From Streptomyces spiroverticillatus (GTDB lineage: Bacteria; Actinomycetota; Actinomycetes; Streptomycetales; Streptomycetaceae), in the NCBI GenBank assembly GCA_014650415.1, contig BMUX01000007.1, positions 123,760 through 187,759 of the forward strand: 64,000 nt of DNA, given 5' to 3'. This document shows, piece by piece, positions 25,802 to 34,366 of this stretch. The translations under genes were made by a program, and so were the position numbers. Every line of letters begins with the position of its first letter. The stretch's first letter is position 1. The notes beneath the pieces were generated by a model, which made no database searches, had not been told where the DNA came from, and worked only from the letters and a program-made list of their open reading frames with translations.

Positions 25802-25926
25802 CGACGGCCTTCGTACGGCTGAACGGGGACGGGCCGAAGGGGGCGGGGCCGGGCCGGAGTTCAAGCGGTCGGTGGTCGACCAGGGGCGTGCCGCTGTGGC
25901 GCCCTCGTACCGCCCCCGCGACGGAA

Positions 25927-25960
25927 CCGCCCCCGGTCCGAACCCGCGGACCGGGGGCGG
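25927..25960 (-). terminator. Hairpin behind the aldo/keto reductase gene
   Basis: Perfect 14-base arms (ccgcccccggtccg and its complement) with a six-base loop, 51 bases beyond the stop of the aldo/keto reductase gene. No U-run, as usual for GC-rich actinobacterial terminators. Confidence 0.6.
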
Positions 25961-26010
25961 GCGCCCGGACCGGCCGGCCAGGGCGCCCGGGACCGGGCGT
26001 TCCGCGCCGG

Positions 26011-26841
26011 CTACGCGCCGAAGACCGCCGGGTCCAGACCCAGCCGCTTGCCCTCGTCCAGTGCGGCGAAGGCGGCCAGGTCGTCGGCGTCCAGCTCGAA
26101 GTCGAAGACGTCGATGTTCTCCGCGATCCGCGACGGGGTCACGGACTTCGGGATCACCACGTTGCCCAGCTGGAGGTGCCAGCGGAGCACCGCTTGGGCC
26201 GGGGTCCTGCCGTGCTTGCGGGCGACCGCCAGGACGGTCGGGACCTCGAGGAGGCCCTTGCCCTGGCCGAGCGGCGACCACGCCTCGGTGGCGATGCCGT
26301 GCTCCTGGTGCAGGGCGCGCAACTCGCCCTGCTGGAGCTGCGGGTGCAGCTCGATCTGGTTGACGGCGGGGACGACCGAGGTCTCGGCGAGCAGCGTCTT
26401 CAGGTGCTCCGGAAGGAAGTTGGACACGCCGATCGCCCGGGCGCGGCCGTCGGCGAGGATCTTCTCGAACGCCTTGAAGGTGTCCACGTAGGCGTTCTGG
26501 CCGGGGGCCGGCCAGTGGATCAGGTACAGGTCGACGTAGTCGAGGCCCAGCTTGCCGAGCGACTCGTCGAAGGCGCGCAGGGTGGAGTCGTAGCCCTGCT
26601 TGTCGTTCCACAGCTTGGTGGTGACGAACAGCTCGTCACGGGCGATCCCGGAGGAGGCGAGGGCGCGGCCCGTGCCCTCCTCGTTGCCGTAGATCGCGGC
26701 GGTGTCGATGCTCCGGTAGCCGGCCTCCAGAGCCGTGCTCACCGCTGTCGTGGCCTCGTCGTCCGGCACCTGCCAGACGCCGAATCCGAGCTGCGGCATT
26801 TCGACGCCGTTGTTGAGGGTCAGGGAAGGGACCTTGCTCAC
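26011..26841 (-). CDS. Aldo/keto reductase
   Basis: A 276-residue (alpha/beta)8 reductase of the 2,5-diketo-gluconate reductase type. Motifs are MPQLGFGVWQVPDDEA, GYRSIDTAAIYGNEEG (catalytic Asp and Tyr), TTKLWN, DYVDLYLIHWP (catalytic His region), GVSNF, NQIELHP and VIPKSV...RIAEN (NADPH binding). All catalytic residues seem present. Start is the GTG at 26841 with AAGGA upstream. It is divergent from the methyltransferase gene. Confidence 0.9.
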   Translation of the reverse strand: MSKVPSLTLNNGVEMPQLGFGVWQVPDDEATTAVSTALEAGYRSIDTAAIYGNEEGTGRALASSGIARDELFVTTKLWNDKQGYDSTLRAFDESLGKLGLDYVDLYLIHWPAPGQNAYVDTFKAFEKILADGRARAIGVSNFLPEHLKTLLAETSVVPAVNQIELHPQLQQGELRALHQEHGIATEAWSPLGQGKGLLEVPTVLAVARKHGRTPAQAVLRWHLQLGNVVIPKSVTPSRIAENIDVFDFELDADDLAAFAALDEGKRLGLDPAVFGA

Positions 26842-26970
26842 GAGGGAACTTTTCCTTACGTCGTCGGGGATTTCTCCATGGCCAACGATCATCACCGGGC
26901 AGACATTCCCGCTCCGGCCGATTGACGCCGCAGGATGGCTTTTCTCCATGAATACAGAGATCATCCGCAT

Positions 26971-27738
26971 ATGAGCAAGGAAAATCGTACGTTCGAGGAA
27001 CTCGTCGCCGAGGCCGAGACGGTGTCCGTCGACGGCTGGGACTTCTCCTGGCTGGACGGCCGGGCCACCGAGCAGCGCCCCTCCTGGGGTTACCAGAAGC
27101 AGATGTCCGCACGCCTGGCGACCGCCTCCGCCGCGCTCGACATCCAGACCGGTGGCGGCGAGGTCCTCGCCGGGGCGCCGAAGCTGCCGCCGGTGACGGT
27201 CGCCACCGAGTCCTGGCCGCCGAACGTGGCCAAGGCCACCCGCCTCCTGCACCCCCTGGGCGCGGTCGTCGTCGCCGACTCCGACGAACCGCCGCTGCCC
27301 TTCGCGGACGGCGCGTTCGACCTGGTCACCAGCCGCCACCCGGTGAAGGCCTGGTGGGAGGAGATCGCCCGGGTGCTGGCGCCCGGCGGCACCTATTTCT
27401 CCCAGCACGTCGGCCCGGCCAGCGTCTTCGAGGTCGTCGAGTTCTTCCTCGGCCCGCAGCCCGAGGCCCGCCTCGGCCGCCGCCCGGAGACGGCCCGCGA
27501 GGAGGCCGAGGCGGCGGGGCTGGAGATCGTGGACCTGCGGTCGGAGTCGCTCCGTACGGAATTCTTCGACATCGGGGCGGTGGTCTACTTCCTGCGCAAG
27601 GTGATCTGGATGGTGCCCGGCTTCACGGTCGACACCTACCGGGACCGGCTGCGCGAGATGGACGAACAGATCCGCCGCGACGGCTCGTTCGTCGCGCACA
27701 CGGCCCGCTTCCTGATCGAGGCCCGCAAGCCTGCCTGA
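26971..27738 (+). CDS. SAM-dependent methyltransferase
   Basis: A 255-residue class I methyltransferase. Its glycine-rich motif reads LDIQTGGGEVLAG near residue 55 (D-x-x-T-G-G-G), followed by FDLVTSRHPVKAWWEEIARVLAPGG, the usual post-motif region of UbiE/Methyltransf_11 proteins. The ATG at 26971 is preferred over one 36 bases earlier, since it opens the conserved N-terminal SWLDGRATEQRPSWGY; neither has a strong ribosome site. Substrate unknown. Confidence 0.8.
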   Translation: MSKENRTFEELVAEAETVSVDGWDFSWLDGRATEQRPSWGYQKQMSARLATASAALDIQTGGGEVLAGAPKLPPVTVATESWPPNVAKATRLLHPLGAVVVADSDEPPLPFADGAFDLVTSRHPVKAWWEEIARVLAPGGTYFSQHVGPASVFEVVEFFLGPQPEARLGRRPETAREEAEAAGLEIVDLRSESLRTEFFDIGAVVYFLRKVIWMVPGFTVDTYRDRLREMDEQIRRDGSFVAHTARFLIEARKPA

Positions 27739-27747
27739 GCTTGATGA

Positions 27748-27783
27748 TGTAAGGGGCGACCTCCATGGAGGTCGCCCCTTACA
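27748..27783. terminator. Perfect 36-base palindrome, bidirectional terminator
   Basis: An uninterrupted self-complementary sequence (18 + 18 bases; core cgacctccatggaggtcg) lies 9 bases after the methyltransferase stop and 8 bases before the stop of the convergent ABC-F gene. In RNA it gives a long hairpin with a minimal loop on either strand, ending in a short CUU-rich side. It most likely ends both transcripts. Confidence 0.85.
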
Positions 27784-27791
27784 CCTGCCGT

Positions 27792-29393
27792 TTACGACAG
27801 GGACACCAGCCCCAAGTGCTCCTGCCCCCAGAGGTCTTCCGTCCCCTCGGGCAGCACCAGCACCCGGTCGGGCCGCAGCGCCTCGATCGCACCTTCGTCG
27901 TGCGTGACCATCACGATCGCTCCCGGGTACGAGTCGACCGCGCCCAGCACTTCGCCGCGCGAGGCCGGGTCGAGGTTGTTGGTCGGCTCGTCCAGCAGCA
28001 GCACATTGGCCCCGGAGTGCACGAGCCCCGCCAGTGCCAGCCGGGTCTTCTCGCCGCCCGACAGCACCCCGGCGGGCTTGTCCGCGTCGTCCCCGCCGAA
28101 CAGGAACGCGCCGAGCACCCGGCGGGCCTCCCCGTCGTCCAGGTGGGGCGCGGCCGCCGCGAGGTTCTCCCGTACGGTACGGGCGGCCTCCAGCGTGTCG
28201 TGCTCCTGGGCGAAGTACCCGAGCCGCAGCCCGTGCCCGTGGACGACACGGCCCGAGTCCGGTGCCACCTGCCCGGCGAGGACTTTCAACAGGGTGGTCT
28301 TCCCGGCCCCGTTGAGCCCGAGCACCACGAGCCGGCTGCCCCGGTCCACGGCGAGGTCGACCCCGCGCAGAACCTGCTGCCCTCCGTACGCCTTCGTCAG
28401 GCTGATGGCCCCGAGCGGCATCCGCCCGCAGGGAACGGGCTCGGGCAGGCGAATCCTCGCGACCTTCTCAGTGCGCCGCACGGGAGCGAGGTCGCCGAGC
28501 AGCTTGTCGGCCCGCCGGGCCATGTTCTTGGCGGCGACGGCGGTGGACACGCGGGCGCGCATCCGGTCCGCCTGGGCGTGCAGGGTGGCCGCCTTCCGCT
28601 CGGCGGCGGCACGCTCGCGCGCCCGCCGCCGCTCCTCGGCGTCGCGGGCGGCGAGGTAGGTGTGCCAGGGGGTGTTGTGCACGTCCAGCGCACGGCGTGC
28701 CGGATCGAGCTGGAAGACGCGGTTGACGGTGTCGGCGAGCAGCCCGACGTCGTGGCTGATGACGACGACCCCACCCCGGTAGGAGAGCAGGAAGCTGCGC
28801 AGCCAGCCCACGGAATCGGCATCGAGATGATTCGTCGGCTCGTCCAGCAGGAGATCGTCATGATCGGCGAAGAGAATCCGGGCCAGCTCGACCCTCCGCT
28901 TCTGCCCGCCGGACAGCTCGCCGACCGGCCGGTCCATGGCGCCGGCGGGCAGTCCGACCCCGGCCGCGACCCGGGCGGCCTCGGCCTCGGCGGCGTACCC
29001 CCCACGGGCCTGGAAGTCGGCCTCGGCGCGGGTGTAGGCGGCCATGGCGCGGCGCTCCTGGGCAGGGGTCCGGGCCCGGGCCATGGCGCTCTCGGCGTCA
29101 CGCAGCGCGCTGGTGGCCCGATCGAGCCCCCGCGCGGAGAGAATCCGCGCACTCACGGACACGGTCGGATCGGCGGCCCGGGAGTCCTGGGCCAGATACC
29201 CCAGCGACCCGGTGCGCTCGATGACGCCGGAAGCGGGCGGGACTTTCGCGGCAAGGCTGTTGAGCAGGCTGGTCTTCCCCGCGCCGTTGCGGCCGACGAG
29301 GCCGATGCGGTCGCCGGGGGAGATGTGGAAGGAGACGTCGGACAGGAGGAGTCGGGCGCCGACGCGGACGTCGGCACCGCGGACGGTGATCAT
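27792..29393 (-). CDS. ABC-F family ATPase (two nucleotide-binding domains)
   Basis: A 533-residue soluble protein with two ABC domains and no membrane segments. Domain 1: Walker A GRNGAGKTS (about residue 34), signature LSGGQKRR, Walker B DLLLDEPTNHLD. A charged linker of the ABC-F type (DAEERRRARERAAAERKAA) follows. Domain 2: Walker A GLNGAGKTT, signature LSGGEKTR, Walker B VLLLDEPTNNLD. ABC-F proteins act on the ribosome as translation factors or antibiotic-protection proteins. The ATG at 29393 has GGAG ten bases upstream; an ATG 33 bases earlier is possible. Confidence 0.9.
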   Translation of the reverse strand: MITVRGADVRVGARLLLSDVSFHISPGDRIGLVGRNGAGKTSLLNSLAAKVPPASGVIERTGSLGYLAQDSRAADPTVSVSARILSARGLDRATSALRDAESAMARARTPAQERRAMAAYTRAEADFQARGGYAAEAEAARVAAGVGLPAGAMDRPVGELSGGQKRRVELARILFADHDDLLLDEPTNHLDADSVGWLRSFLLSYRGGVVVISHDVGLLADTVNRVFQLDPARRALDVHNTPWHTYLAARDAEERRRARERAAAERKAATLHAQADRMRARVSTAVAAKNMARRADKLLGDLAPVRRTEKVARIRLPEPVPCGRMPLGAISLTKAYGGQQVLRGVDLAVDRGSRLVVLGLNGAGKTTLLKVLAGQVAPDSGRVVHGHGLRLGYFAQEHDTLEAARTVRENLAAAAPHLDDGEARRVLGAFLFGGDDADKPAGVLSGGEKTRLALAGLVHSGANVLLLDEPTNNLDPASRGEVLGAVDSYPGAIVMVTHDEGAIEALRPDRVLVLPEGTEDLWGQEHLGLVSLS

Positions 29394-29540
29394 GGAATTA
29401 CGCTCCGGAGAAGCAAGAGGACACACGGGTGGCGTGGGAGTGGGTCCTCAGCTAAGAAACACGGGGCGTAGACATGGCTCCGACCCTACGCCCGCCCCCT
29501 TCGCCCCGGCGACCGAATTTCCGCCCGCCCTCTAACCGGG

Positions 29541-29580
29541 CGCGCCCCTTCAGGGGCGCGGGGAACTGCGCGAGCAACCA
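29541..29580. repeat. Hairpin plus dispersed 30-base repeat (copy 2)
   Basis: cgcgcccc-ttca-ggggcgcg (29541-29560) is a perfect hairpin downstream of the acyl-CoA synthetase gene, and 29551-29580 is the exact reverse complement of 13471-13500. It can act as a terminator; the inverted copy 16 kb away shows it is a dispersed repeat. Confidence 0.7.
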
Positions 29581-29659
29581 CAACGCACCCGCACGGAACC
29601 GTGAGCCTCGCAGCCACCCTGCCCGCCCGGACGCAGCACCCCCTCAACGCAGCACCCCC

Positions 29660-31483
29660 TCACCGGTACAGCGCGTTGACCTCCACCCCGTACGCCCTCT
29701 CGATCGCCTTCCGCTTCAGCTTCAGCGACGGCGTGAGCAACCCCTGCTCCTCCGTGAACTGATGCGCCAGTATCCGGAACGTCCGAATCGACTCCGCCTG
29801 CGAGACCAGCGTGTTCGCCGCCACCACGGACCGGCGGACCTCCATCTCCAGGTCCGGGTCCCGCACCAGATCCTTCGGCTCCATCGGCGCCCGCCCGTGC
29901 ATGGCCAGCCAGTGTTCGACCGCCTCCAGGTCCAGCGTGACCAGCGCCGCGACGTACGGCCGGTCGTTGCCGACGACGATGCACTGGGCCACCAGCGGAT
30001 GCGCCCGCACCCGTTCCTCCAGCCCCGTCGGCGACACGCTCTTGCCGCCGGAGGTCACTAGGATCTCCTTCTTCCGCCCGGTGATCGTGAGGTATCCGTC
30101 CGCGTCCAGCGACCCGATGTCCCCGGTCGACAGCCACCCGTCGTGGAGGACGGCCCGGCTCGCGGCCGGGTCGTTCAAGTACCCGGAGAAGACATGCCCC
30201 CCGTGCAGCCACACCTCTCCGTCGTCCGCGATGTGCACGGTCGTCCCCGGCAGCGGCAGCCCCACCGTCCCGAAGCGGGTCCGCTCCGGCGGGTTGGCGG
30301 TCGCGGCCGCCGTGGACTCGGTCAGCCCGTACCCCTCGTAGATCGTGACGCCCGCCCCCGCGAAGAACAGCCCGAGCCGCCGCTCCATCGCCGACCCGCC
30401 CGACATCGCGTGCCGGACGCGCCCGCCCATCGCCTCGCGCACCTTCCCGTACACGAGCTTCTCGTACAGCTGGTGCTGCATCCGCAGCGAAGCGGAAGGA
30501 CCCGGCCCCGTCCCGAACGCCTTGTGCTCCAGCGCCTCCGCGTACCGCACCGCCAGTTCGACGGCCTTGTCGAAGGCGGCGGTCTTCCCCGAGGCCTCCG
30601 CCTTGCGCCGGGCCGCGTGGTAGACCTTCTCGAAGACGTACGGGACGGCCAGGACGAAAGTGGGCCGGAAGGCCGCCAGGTCGGGCAGCAACTCGGCGGC
30701 CGCCATGGCCGGTTGGTGCCCGATCTTCACCCGCCCCCGGATCGCCGCCACCTCCACCATCCGCCCGAAGACGTGCGCCAGCGGAAGGAACAGCAGCGTC
30801 GACGCCTCGTCGCCGGGGGAGGAGCGGAACACCGGCTCCCAGCGGGCGATCACCGTGTCCGTCTCGGTCATGAAGTTGGCGTGCGTGAGGACGCAGCCCT
30901 TGGGGCGGCCGGTGGTGCCCGACGTGTAGATGACGGTGGCGACCGACTCCGGGGTGACGGCCCTGCGGTGCCGGTGCACCACGTCGTCGTCGACGCCCGC
31001 ACCCGACGCGACCACCTCCGCCACCCCGCCCGCGTCCAACTGCCACAGCCGGGACAGGCGCGGCAGCCGGTCGATGACCGAGGCGACCGTCATCGCGTGG
31101 TCCTCGTGCTCGACCACGCACGCCACGACCTCCGAGTCGTGCAGCGTCCAGAAGACCTGCTCGGTGGAGGCCGTCGGGTACACCGGCACCGGCTGCGCGC
31201 CGACCGTCCACAGGGCGAAGTCGAAGAGCGTCCACTCGTAGCGCGTACGGGACACGATGGCGACCCGGTCCCCGAACCGCACCCCCTGCGCGAGCAACCC
31301 CTTGGCGAGCGCCATCACCTCGTCGCGGAACTGCGCCGCGGTGACGTCCCGCCAGTGTCCTTCCGCGTCCTTGCGGCCGAGCGCGACCCGGTGCGGGTCC
31401 TCCTCGGCGTTACGGAACACCGCGTCCGCCAGTCCGCCGACCTGAGGGGGCGCAGCCGTGGGTGGAACAGTGAACTCGCGCAA
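29660..31483 (-). CDS. Long-chain fatty-acid-CoA ligase (AMP-forming)
   Basis: A 607-residue FAA1-type acyl-CoA synthetase. Adenylation motifs are YTSGTTGRPKGCVLTHAN (A3), LPLAHVFGR, YEGYGLTEST (A5), HDGWLSTGDIGSLDADGYLTITGRKKE (A7-A8) and the C-terminal SPTGLEERV...LKLKRK with the catalytic lysine region. The TTG at 31483 is chosen because AAGGAG lies six bases before it and no ATG fits. It activates long-chain fatty acids for degradation or lipid synthesis. Confidence 0.9.
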   Translation of the reverse strand: MREFTVPPTAAPPQVGGLADAVFRNAEEDPHRVALGRKDAEGHWRDVTAAQFRDEVMALAKGLLAQGVRFGDRVAIVSRTRYEWTLFDFALWTVGAQPVPVYPTASTEQVFWTLHDSEVVACVVEHEDHAMTVASVIDRLPRLSRLWQLDAGGVAEVVASGAGVDDDVVHRHRRAVTPESVATVIYTSGTTGRPKGCVLTHANFMTETDTVIARWEPVFRSSPGDEASTLLFLPLAHVFGRMVEVAAIRGRVKIGHQPAMAAAELLPDLAAFRPTFVLAVPYVFEKVYHAARRKAEASGKTAAFDKAVELAVRYAEALEHKAFGTGPGPSASLRMQHQLYEKLVYGKVREAMGGRVRHAMSGGSAMERRLGLFFAGAGVTIYEGYGLTESTAAATANPPERTRFGTVGLPLPGTTVHIADDGEVWLHGGHVFSGYLNDPAASRAVLHDGWLSTGDIGSLDADGYLTITGRKKEILVTSGGKSVSPTGLEERVRAHPLVAQCIVVGNDRPYVAALVTLDLEAVEHWLAMHGRAPMEPKDLVRDPDLEMEVRRSVVAANTLVSQAESIRTFRILAHQFTEEQGLLTPSLKLKRKAIERAYGVEVNALYR

Positions 31484-31812
31484 TGGCCTGGCTCCTTGTG
31501 ACGCTCCGCACAGCGCCGGTGACGGTACCCCAATGCCGCCCCGCGCGGGAGGGGGCGAGAGCCGCTGAAGGAAACTGCGATCGGGCATATCGGTACAGGT
31601 CACAGGCCCTTCGGGCGACCCCATCGGAGGGCTCGGACGGCGACCTTACTTCCGGGTAAGTCGGACCCGGTGAAATCTCCACGGAATCTGTACGCGGAGG
31701 CCACCGCGCGCCTACGGGCGTGCGCCCCCGACGACTAGGGTCGGACGGACGTTCGCAGGCCCCCGGCCGGGCGCGACGCTCCCCGTACGCCTTCCGGAAG
31801 GCTCTCTTCCCC
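31484..31812. promoter_or_regulatory. Divergent promoter region with inverted repeat
   Basis: The 329 bases between the acyl-CoA synthetase and beta-helix genes contain the inverted repeat CTTAC-ttccgg-GTAAG (31645-31660), a possible operator for a fatty-acid-responsive regulator, and a TAGGGT -10-like hexamer (31736-31741) reading toward the beta-helix gene. I see no gene in it. Confidence 0.4.
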
Positions 31813-33375
31813 ATGTCCCGCTCCCGCCGCCGCGCGGCCGACTCCGGCCGTTCCCCCCTTCGTCGTACGGTCCTGATCGGCGGCGCGGTGGCGGGCGCCG
31901 GGATCGCCGGCGCCCTGACCTGGGCCGCCGTGGCGGGCGGCACCGACGGCACACCCGCCGCGCACCCCGCACGGACACCGGGCACGGCCGGACCGGCCGC
32001 ACCCGCGAAGGCCGCCCCCACGCTCCCGGCGAAGGCCGACAGCACGGCCCGCCCGCGTCGTACCCCGCAGACCGGCGCGACCGCCTACCGGCCGCCCCGT
32101 ATCAAGGGCCCCAAGGTCGACCCGGCTGCGCACGGCGCCGACCCCACCGGCCGCAAGGACTCAACGGCCGCACTGGGCAAGGCGATCCAGGCGGCCTCCG
32201 CGAAGGGCGGCACGGTCTGGCTGCCCGCCGGGCACTACCGGATCGACGGCGCGGTCCCGCTGGCCGACAGCGTGACGATCGCCGGTGACCTCGCCCGGCC
32301 CGCCGTGCTCACCGGGAAGGGGCGGCTCGGCGACGAGGAGTGGAACGGGCACGCGGCCGGCGTGACCATACGCGACCTGGTGCTGGACGGCGTCGACGTC
32401 GCCCAGCGCGGCTCGTCGACGTACAAGAGGAACTACCGCGTCCAGCGCGTGGTCTTCCACAATGCCGTCGCGAGCTTCAGCACCACTGCGAACGCCGAGG
32501 TCGGCCAGTCGCTCTTCCTCTCGGACCACCCCGTCCCGGTGACTCCGCCCGTCGACCTCTACAAGACGGACCGCGCGCACATTCACGACAACGTCATCGG
32601 AGTGAACACCAACCGGCTGGGCTGGCTGGACGGCTTCTTCGGCGATTCCTTCCCCGGCGCCGCCGACGTCCTGGCCGCCGTCGCGAAGGCGGAGGGCTGG
32701 CGCGCCGACCAAGGGGCCTTCGCCTCCGGCCTGTTCGGGAACGCGGCCTCCGGAACGACGATCCGGCGCAACGTCTTCAACGCGAGCCTGGACCGTAACG
32801 CATCACGCACCACAGAGCGTTACGACCTCGACCACGCCATCTACCTCTGGGGCACGCACGGCGCGCGCACGGTCGTCGCCGGGAACTGGTTCCGGGGCTG
32901 GTGGCTGTCCGGCGCGGAGGGCGGGGTGAAGGTGCGCAACGGGGAGGCCGTGACCGTACGGGACAACACGATGCACGACACCTCGGTGCTGCTGTACGTC
33001 CAGGACGACTCGAACGCCGCCGACCACCCGCACCACCTCAAGGACGTCGAGGTCTGCCACAACGACTTCCGGCCGACCCGCGACCACGGAAAGTGGGGCA
33101 CCGGGATCTCCTACATGGAGTACCCGAAGGACGCGGCCGTCGCGGACATCACCGTGCGCGGCAACGTCTTCCGTGACCCCACCCGCAAGACCGGCATCGA
33201 CCTCACGAACGGCCCCCTGGACGCCTTCACCATCACTCCGGACAACACCTACGCCTCGGGCCCCACGGTCGCCCTGGAAAGCAGCGCCCGGCCGCCGAAG
33301 GCCACGCGATCCGCCGGAAGGTGCTCGGGTCCGGCCGCCCCCGGCCTCGGGTCGCTCCAGGTGCCGTCCTACTGA
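31813..33375 (+). CDS. Exported right-handed parallel beta-helix protein
   Basis: A 520-residue protein. The N-terminus has RRAADSGRSPLRRTVLIGGAV followed by a hydrophobic run, a signal that could use Tat or Sec. A Pro/Ala/Thr-rich linker follows to about residue 95. From about residue 100 the pectate-lyase-superfamily pattern begins (DPAAHGADPTGRKDSTAALGKAI, GGTVWLPAGHYRI) and continues with repeating coil strands (IHDNVIGV, IRRNVFNAS, VRDNTMHD, VRGNVFRD). Predicted to bind or cut polysaccharide outside the cell; catalytic residues cannot be assigned. Confidence 0.75.
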   Translation: MSRSRRRAADSGRSPLRRTVLIGGAVAGAGIAGALTWAAVAGGTDGTPAAHPARTPGTAGPAAPAKAAPTLPAKADSTARPRRTPQTGATAYRPPRIKGPKVDPAAHGADPTGRKDSTAALGKAIQAASAKGGTVWLPAGHYRIDGAVPLADSVTIAGDLARPAVLTGKGRLGDEEWNGHAAGVTIRDLVLDGVDVAQRGSSTYKRNYRVQRVVFHNAVASFSTTANAEVGQSLFLSDHPVPVTPPVDLYKTDRAHIHDNVIGVNTNRLGWLDGFFGDSFPGAADVLAAVAKAEGWRADQGAFASGLFGNAASGTTIRRNVFNASLDRNASRTTERYDLDHAIYLWGTHGARTVVAGNWFRGWWLSGAEGGVKVRNGEAVTVRDNTMHDTSVLLYVQDDSNAADHPHHLKDVEVCHNDFRPTRDHGKWGTGISYMEYPKDAAVADITVRGNVFRDPTRKTGIDLTNGPLDAFTITPDNTYASGPTVALESSARPPKATRSAGRCSGPAAPGLGSLQVPSY

Positions 33376-33396
33376 CCACCCCGCGTGAGGGTGCCC

Positions 33397-34269
33397 CTAC
33401 TGACCGCCCCGGTGCAGCCGGTCCGCCCCCGCCAGCACCGCCTGCGCCAGCGCCTCCGCCGCCTCCTGCACCGCCGCACCCCGCCGCCGCCCGTGCAGCA
33501 GTACGAACTCCACCTCGCCCAGCTCCGGCAGCCCGCCCCGCGCCGCCACCGGCTCAAGGCCCGGCGGCACCAGCCCCCGCGTGTGCGCCATCACCCCGAG
33601 CCCCGCCCGCGCCGCCGCCACCAGCCCGCTCAGGCTGCCGCTCGTGCACGCGATCCGCCAGGCCCGCCCGTGCGCCTCCAGCACCTCCAGGGCCCGCGCC
33701 CGCGTGATCGCCGGCGGCGGGAAGAGAATCAGCGGAACCGGCCGGTCCGGCTCCACCCGCAGCCCCGGCGCCCCCACCCACGCCAGCGAGTCCCGCCACA
33801 CCAGCTCCCCGTGCGTGTCGTCCGCCCGCCGCTTCGCCAGCACCAGATCGTGCCGCCCGCTCTCCAACTGCCGGTGCAGGATCCCCGACAGCTCCACCGT
33901 CAGCTCCAGGTCCACCTCCGGATGGTCCCGCCGGAAGGCCTCCAGGATCTCCGGCAGCCGCGTCAGCACGAAGTCCTCCGACGCCCCGAACCGCAACCGC
34001 CCCCGCAGTCGCTTCCCCGTGAAGAACGCCGCCGCGCGCTCGTGCGCCGCCAGGATCGTCCGGGCGAAGCCGAGCATCGCCTCGCCGTCCTCGGTGAGCG
34101 CCACCCGGTGCGTGTCCCGCGAGAACAGCCGCCGCCCGGCCTCCTCCTCCAGCCGCTTCACGTGCTGGCTGACCGTCGACTGGCGCAGCCCCAGACGCCG
34201 CGCGGCCTGCGTGAAGCTCAGGGTCTGGGCCACGGCCAGGAAGGTCCGCAGATGCGTCGGCTCGTACAT
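33397..34269 (-). CDS. LysR-family transcriptional regulator
   Basis: A 290-residue regulator with N-terminal helix-turn-helix LRTFLAVAQTLSFTQAARRLGLRQSTVSQHVKRLEEEAG and a periplasmic-binding-like effector domain. TACCTT lies six bases before the ATG (34276-34281) without a ribosome site, so the mRNA is probably leaderless. It is divergent from the SBF-like transporter gene, 97 bases away, which is its likely target. Confidence 0.9.
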   Translation of the reverse strand: MYEPTHLRTFLAVAQTLSFTQAARRLGLRQSTVSQHVKRLEEEAGRRLFSRDTHRVALTEDGEAMLGFARTILAAHERAAAFFTGKRLRGRLRFGASEDFVLTRLPEILEAFRRDHPEVDLELTVELSGILHRQLESGRHDLVLAKRRADDTHGELVWRDSLAWVGAPGLRVEPDRPVPLILFPPPAITRARALEVLEAHGRAWRIACTSGSLSGLVAAARAGLGVMAHTRGLVPPGLEPVAARGGLPELGEVEFVLLHGRRRGAAVQEAAEALAQAVLAGADRLHRGGQ

Positions 34270-34275
34270 GCGCCG

Positions 34276-34281
34276 AAGGTA
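34276..34281 (-). promoter_or_regulatory. Leaderless -10 hexamer TACCTT for LysR gene
   Basis: Same hexamer and same six-base spacing to the ATG as the XRE regulator at 19681. Confidence 0.55.
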
Positions 34282-34308
34282 CCGCCCCACGGCCTGCCCG
34301 TCATCACA

Positions 34309-34318
34309 CATCGCGATG
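34309..34318. promoter_or_regulatory. Palindrome catcgcgatg, possible LysR operator
   Basis: A ten-base perfect palindrome midway in the LysR/transporter gap, a plausible regulator site. A TATACG-like element (34333 onward) reads toward the transporter. Confidence 0.35.
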
Positions 34319-34366
34319 GCAGTAAGCGTCGTATACGTGTTTCCCGATCATCCGCGAAAGGCGACG

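Noticed and set aside
31720..31812. Earlier start of the beta-helix protein
   Set aside because: The added 31 residues contain no export signal or ribosome site and overlap a -10-like TAGGGT element; the ATG at 31813 starts just before the twin-arginine-like export signal.
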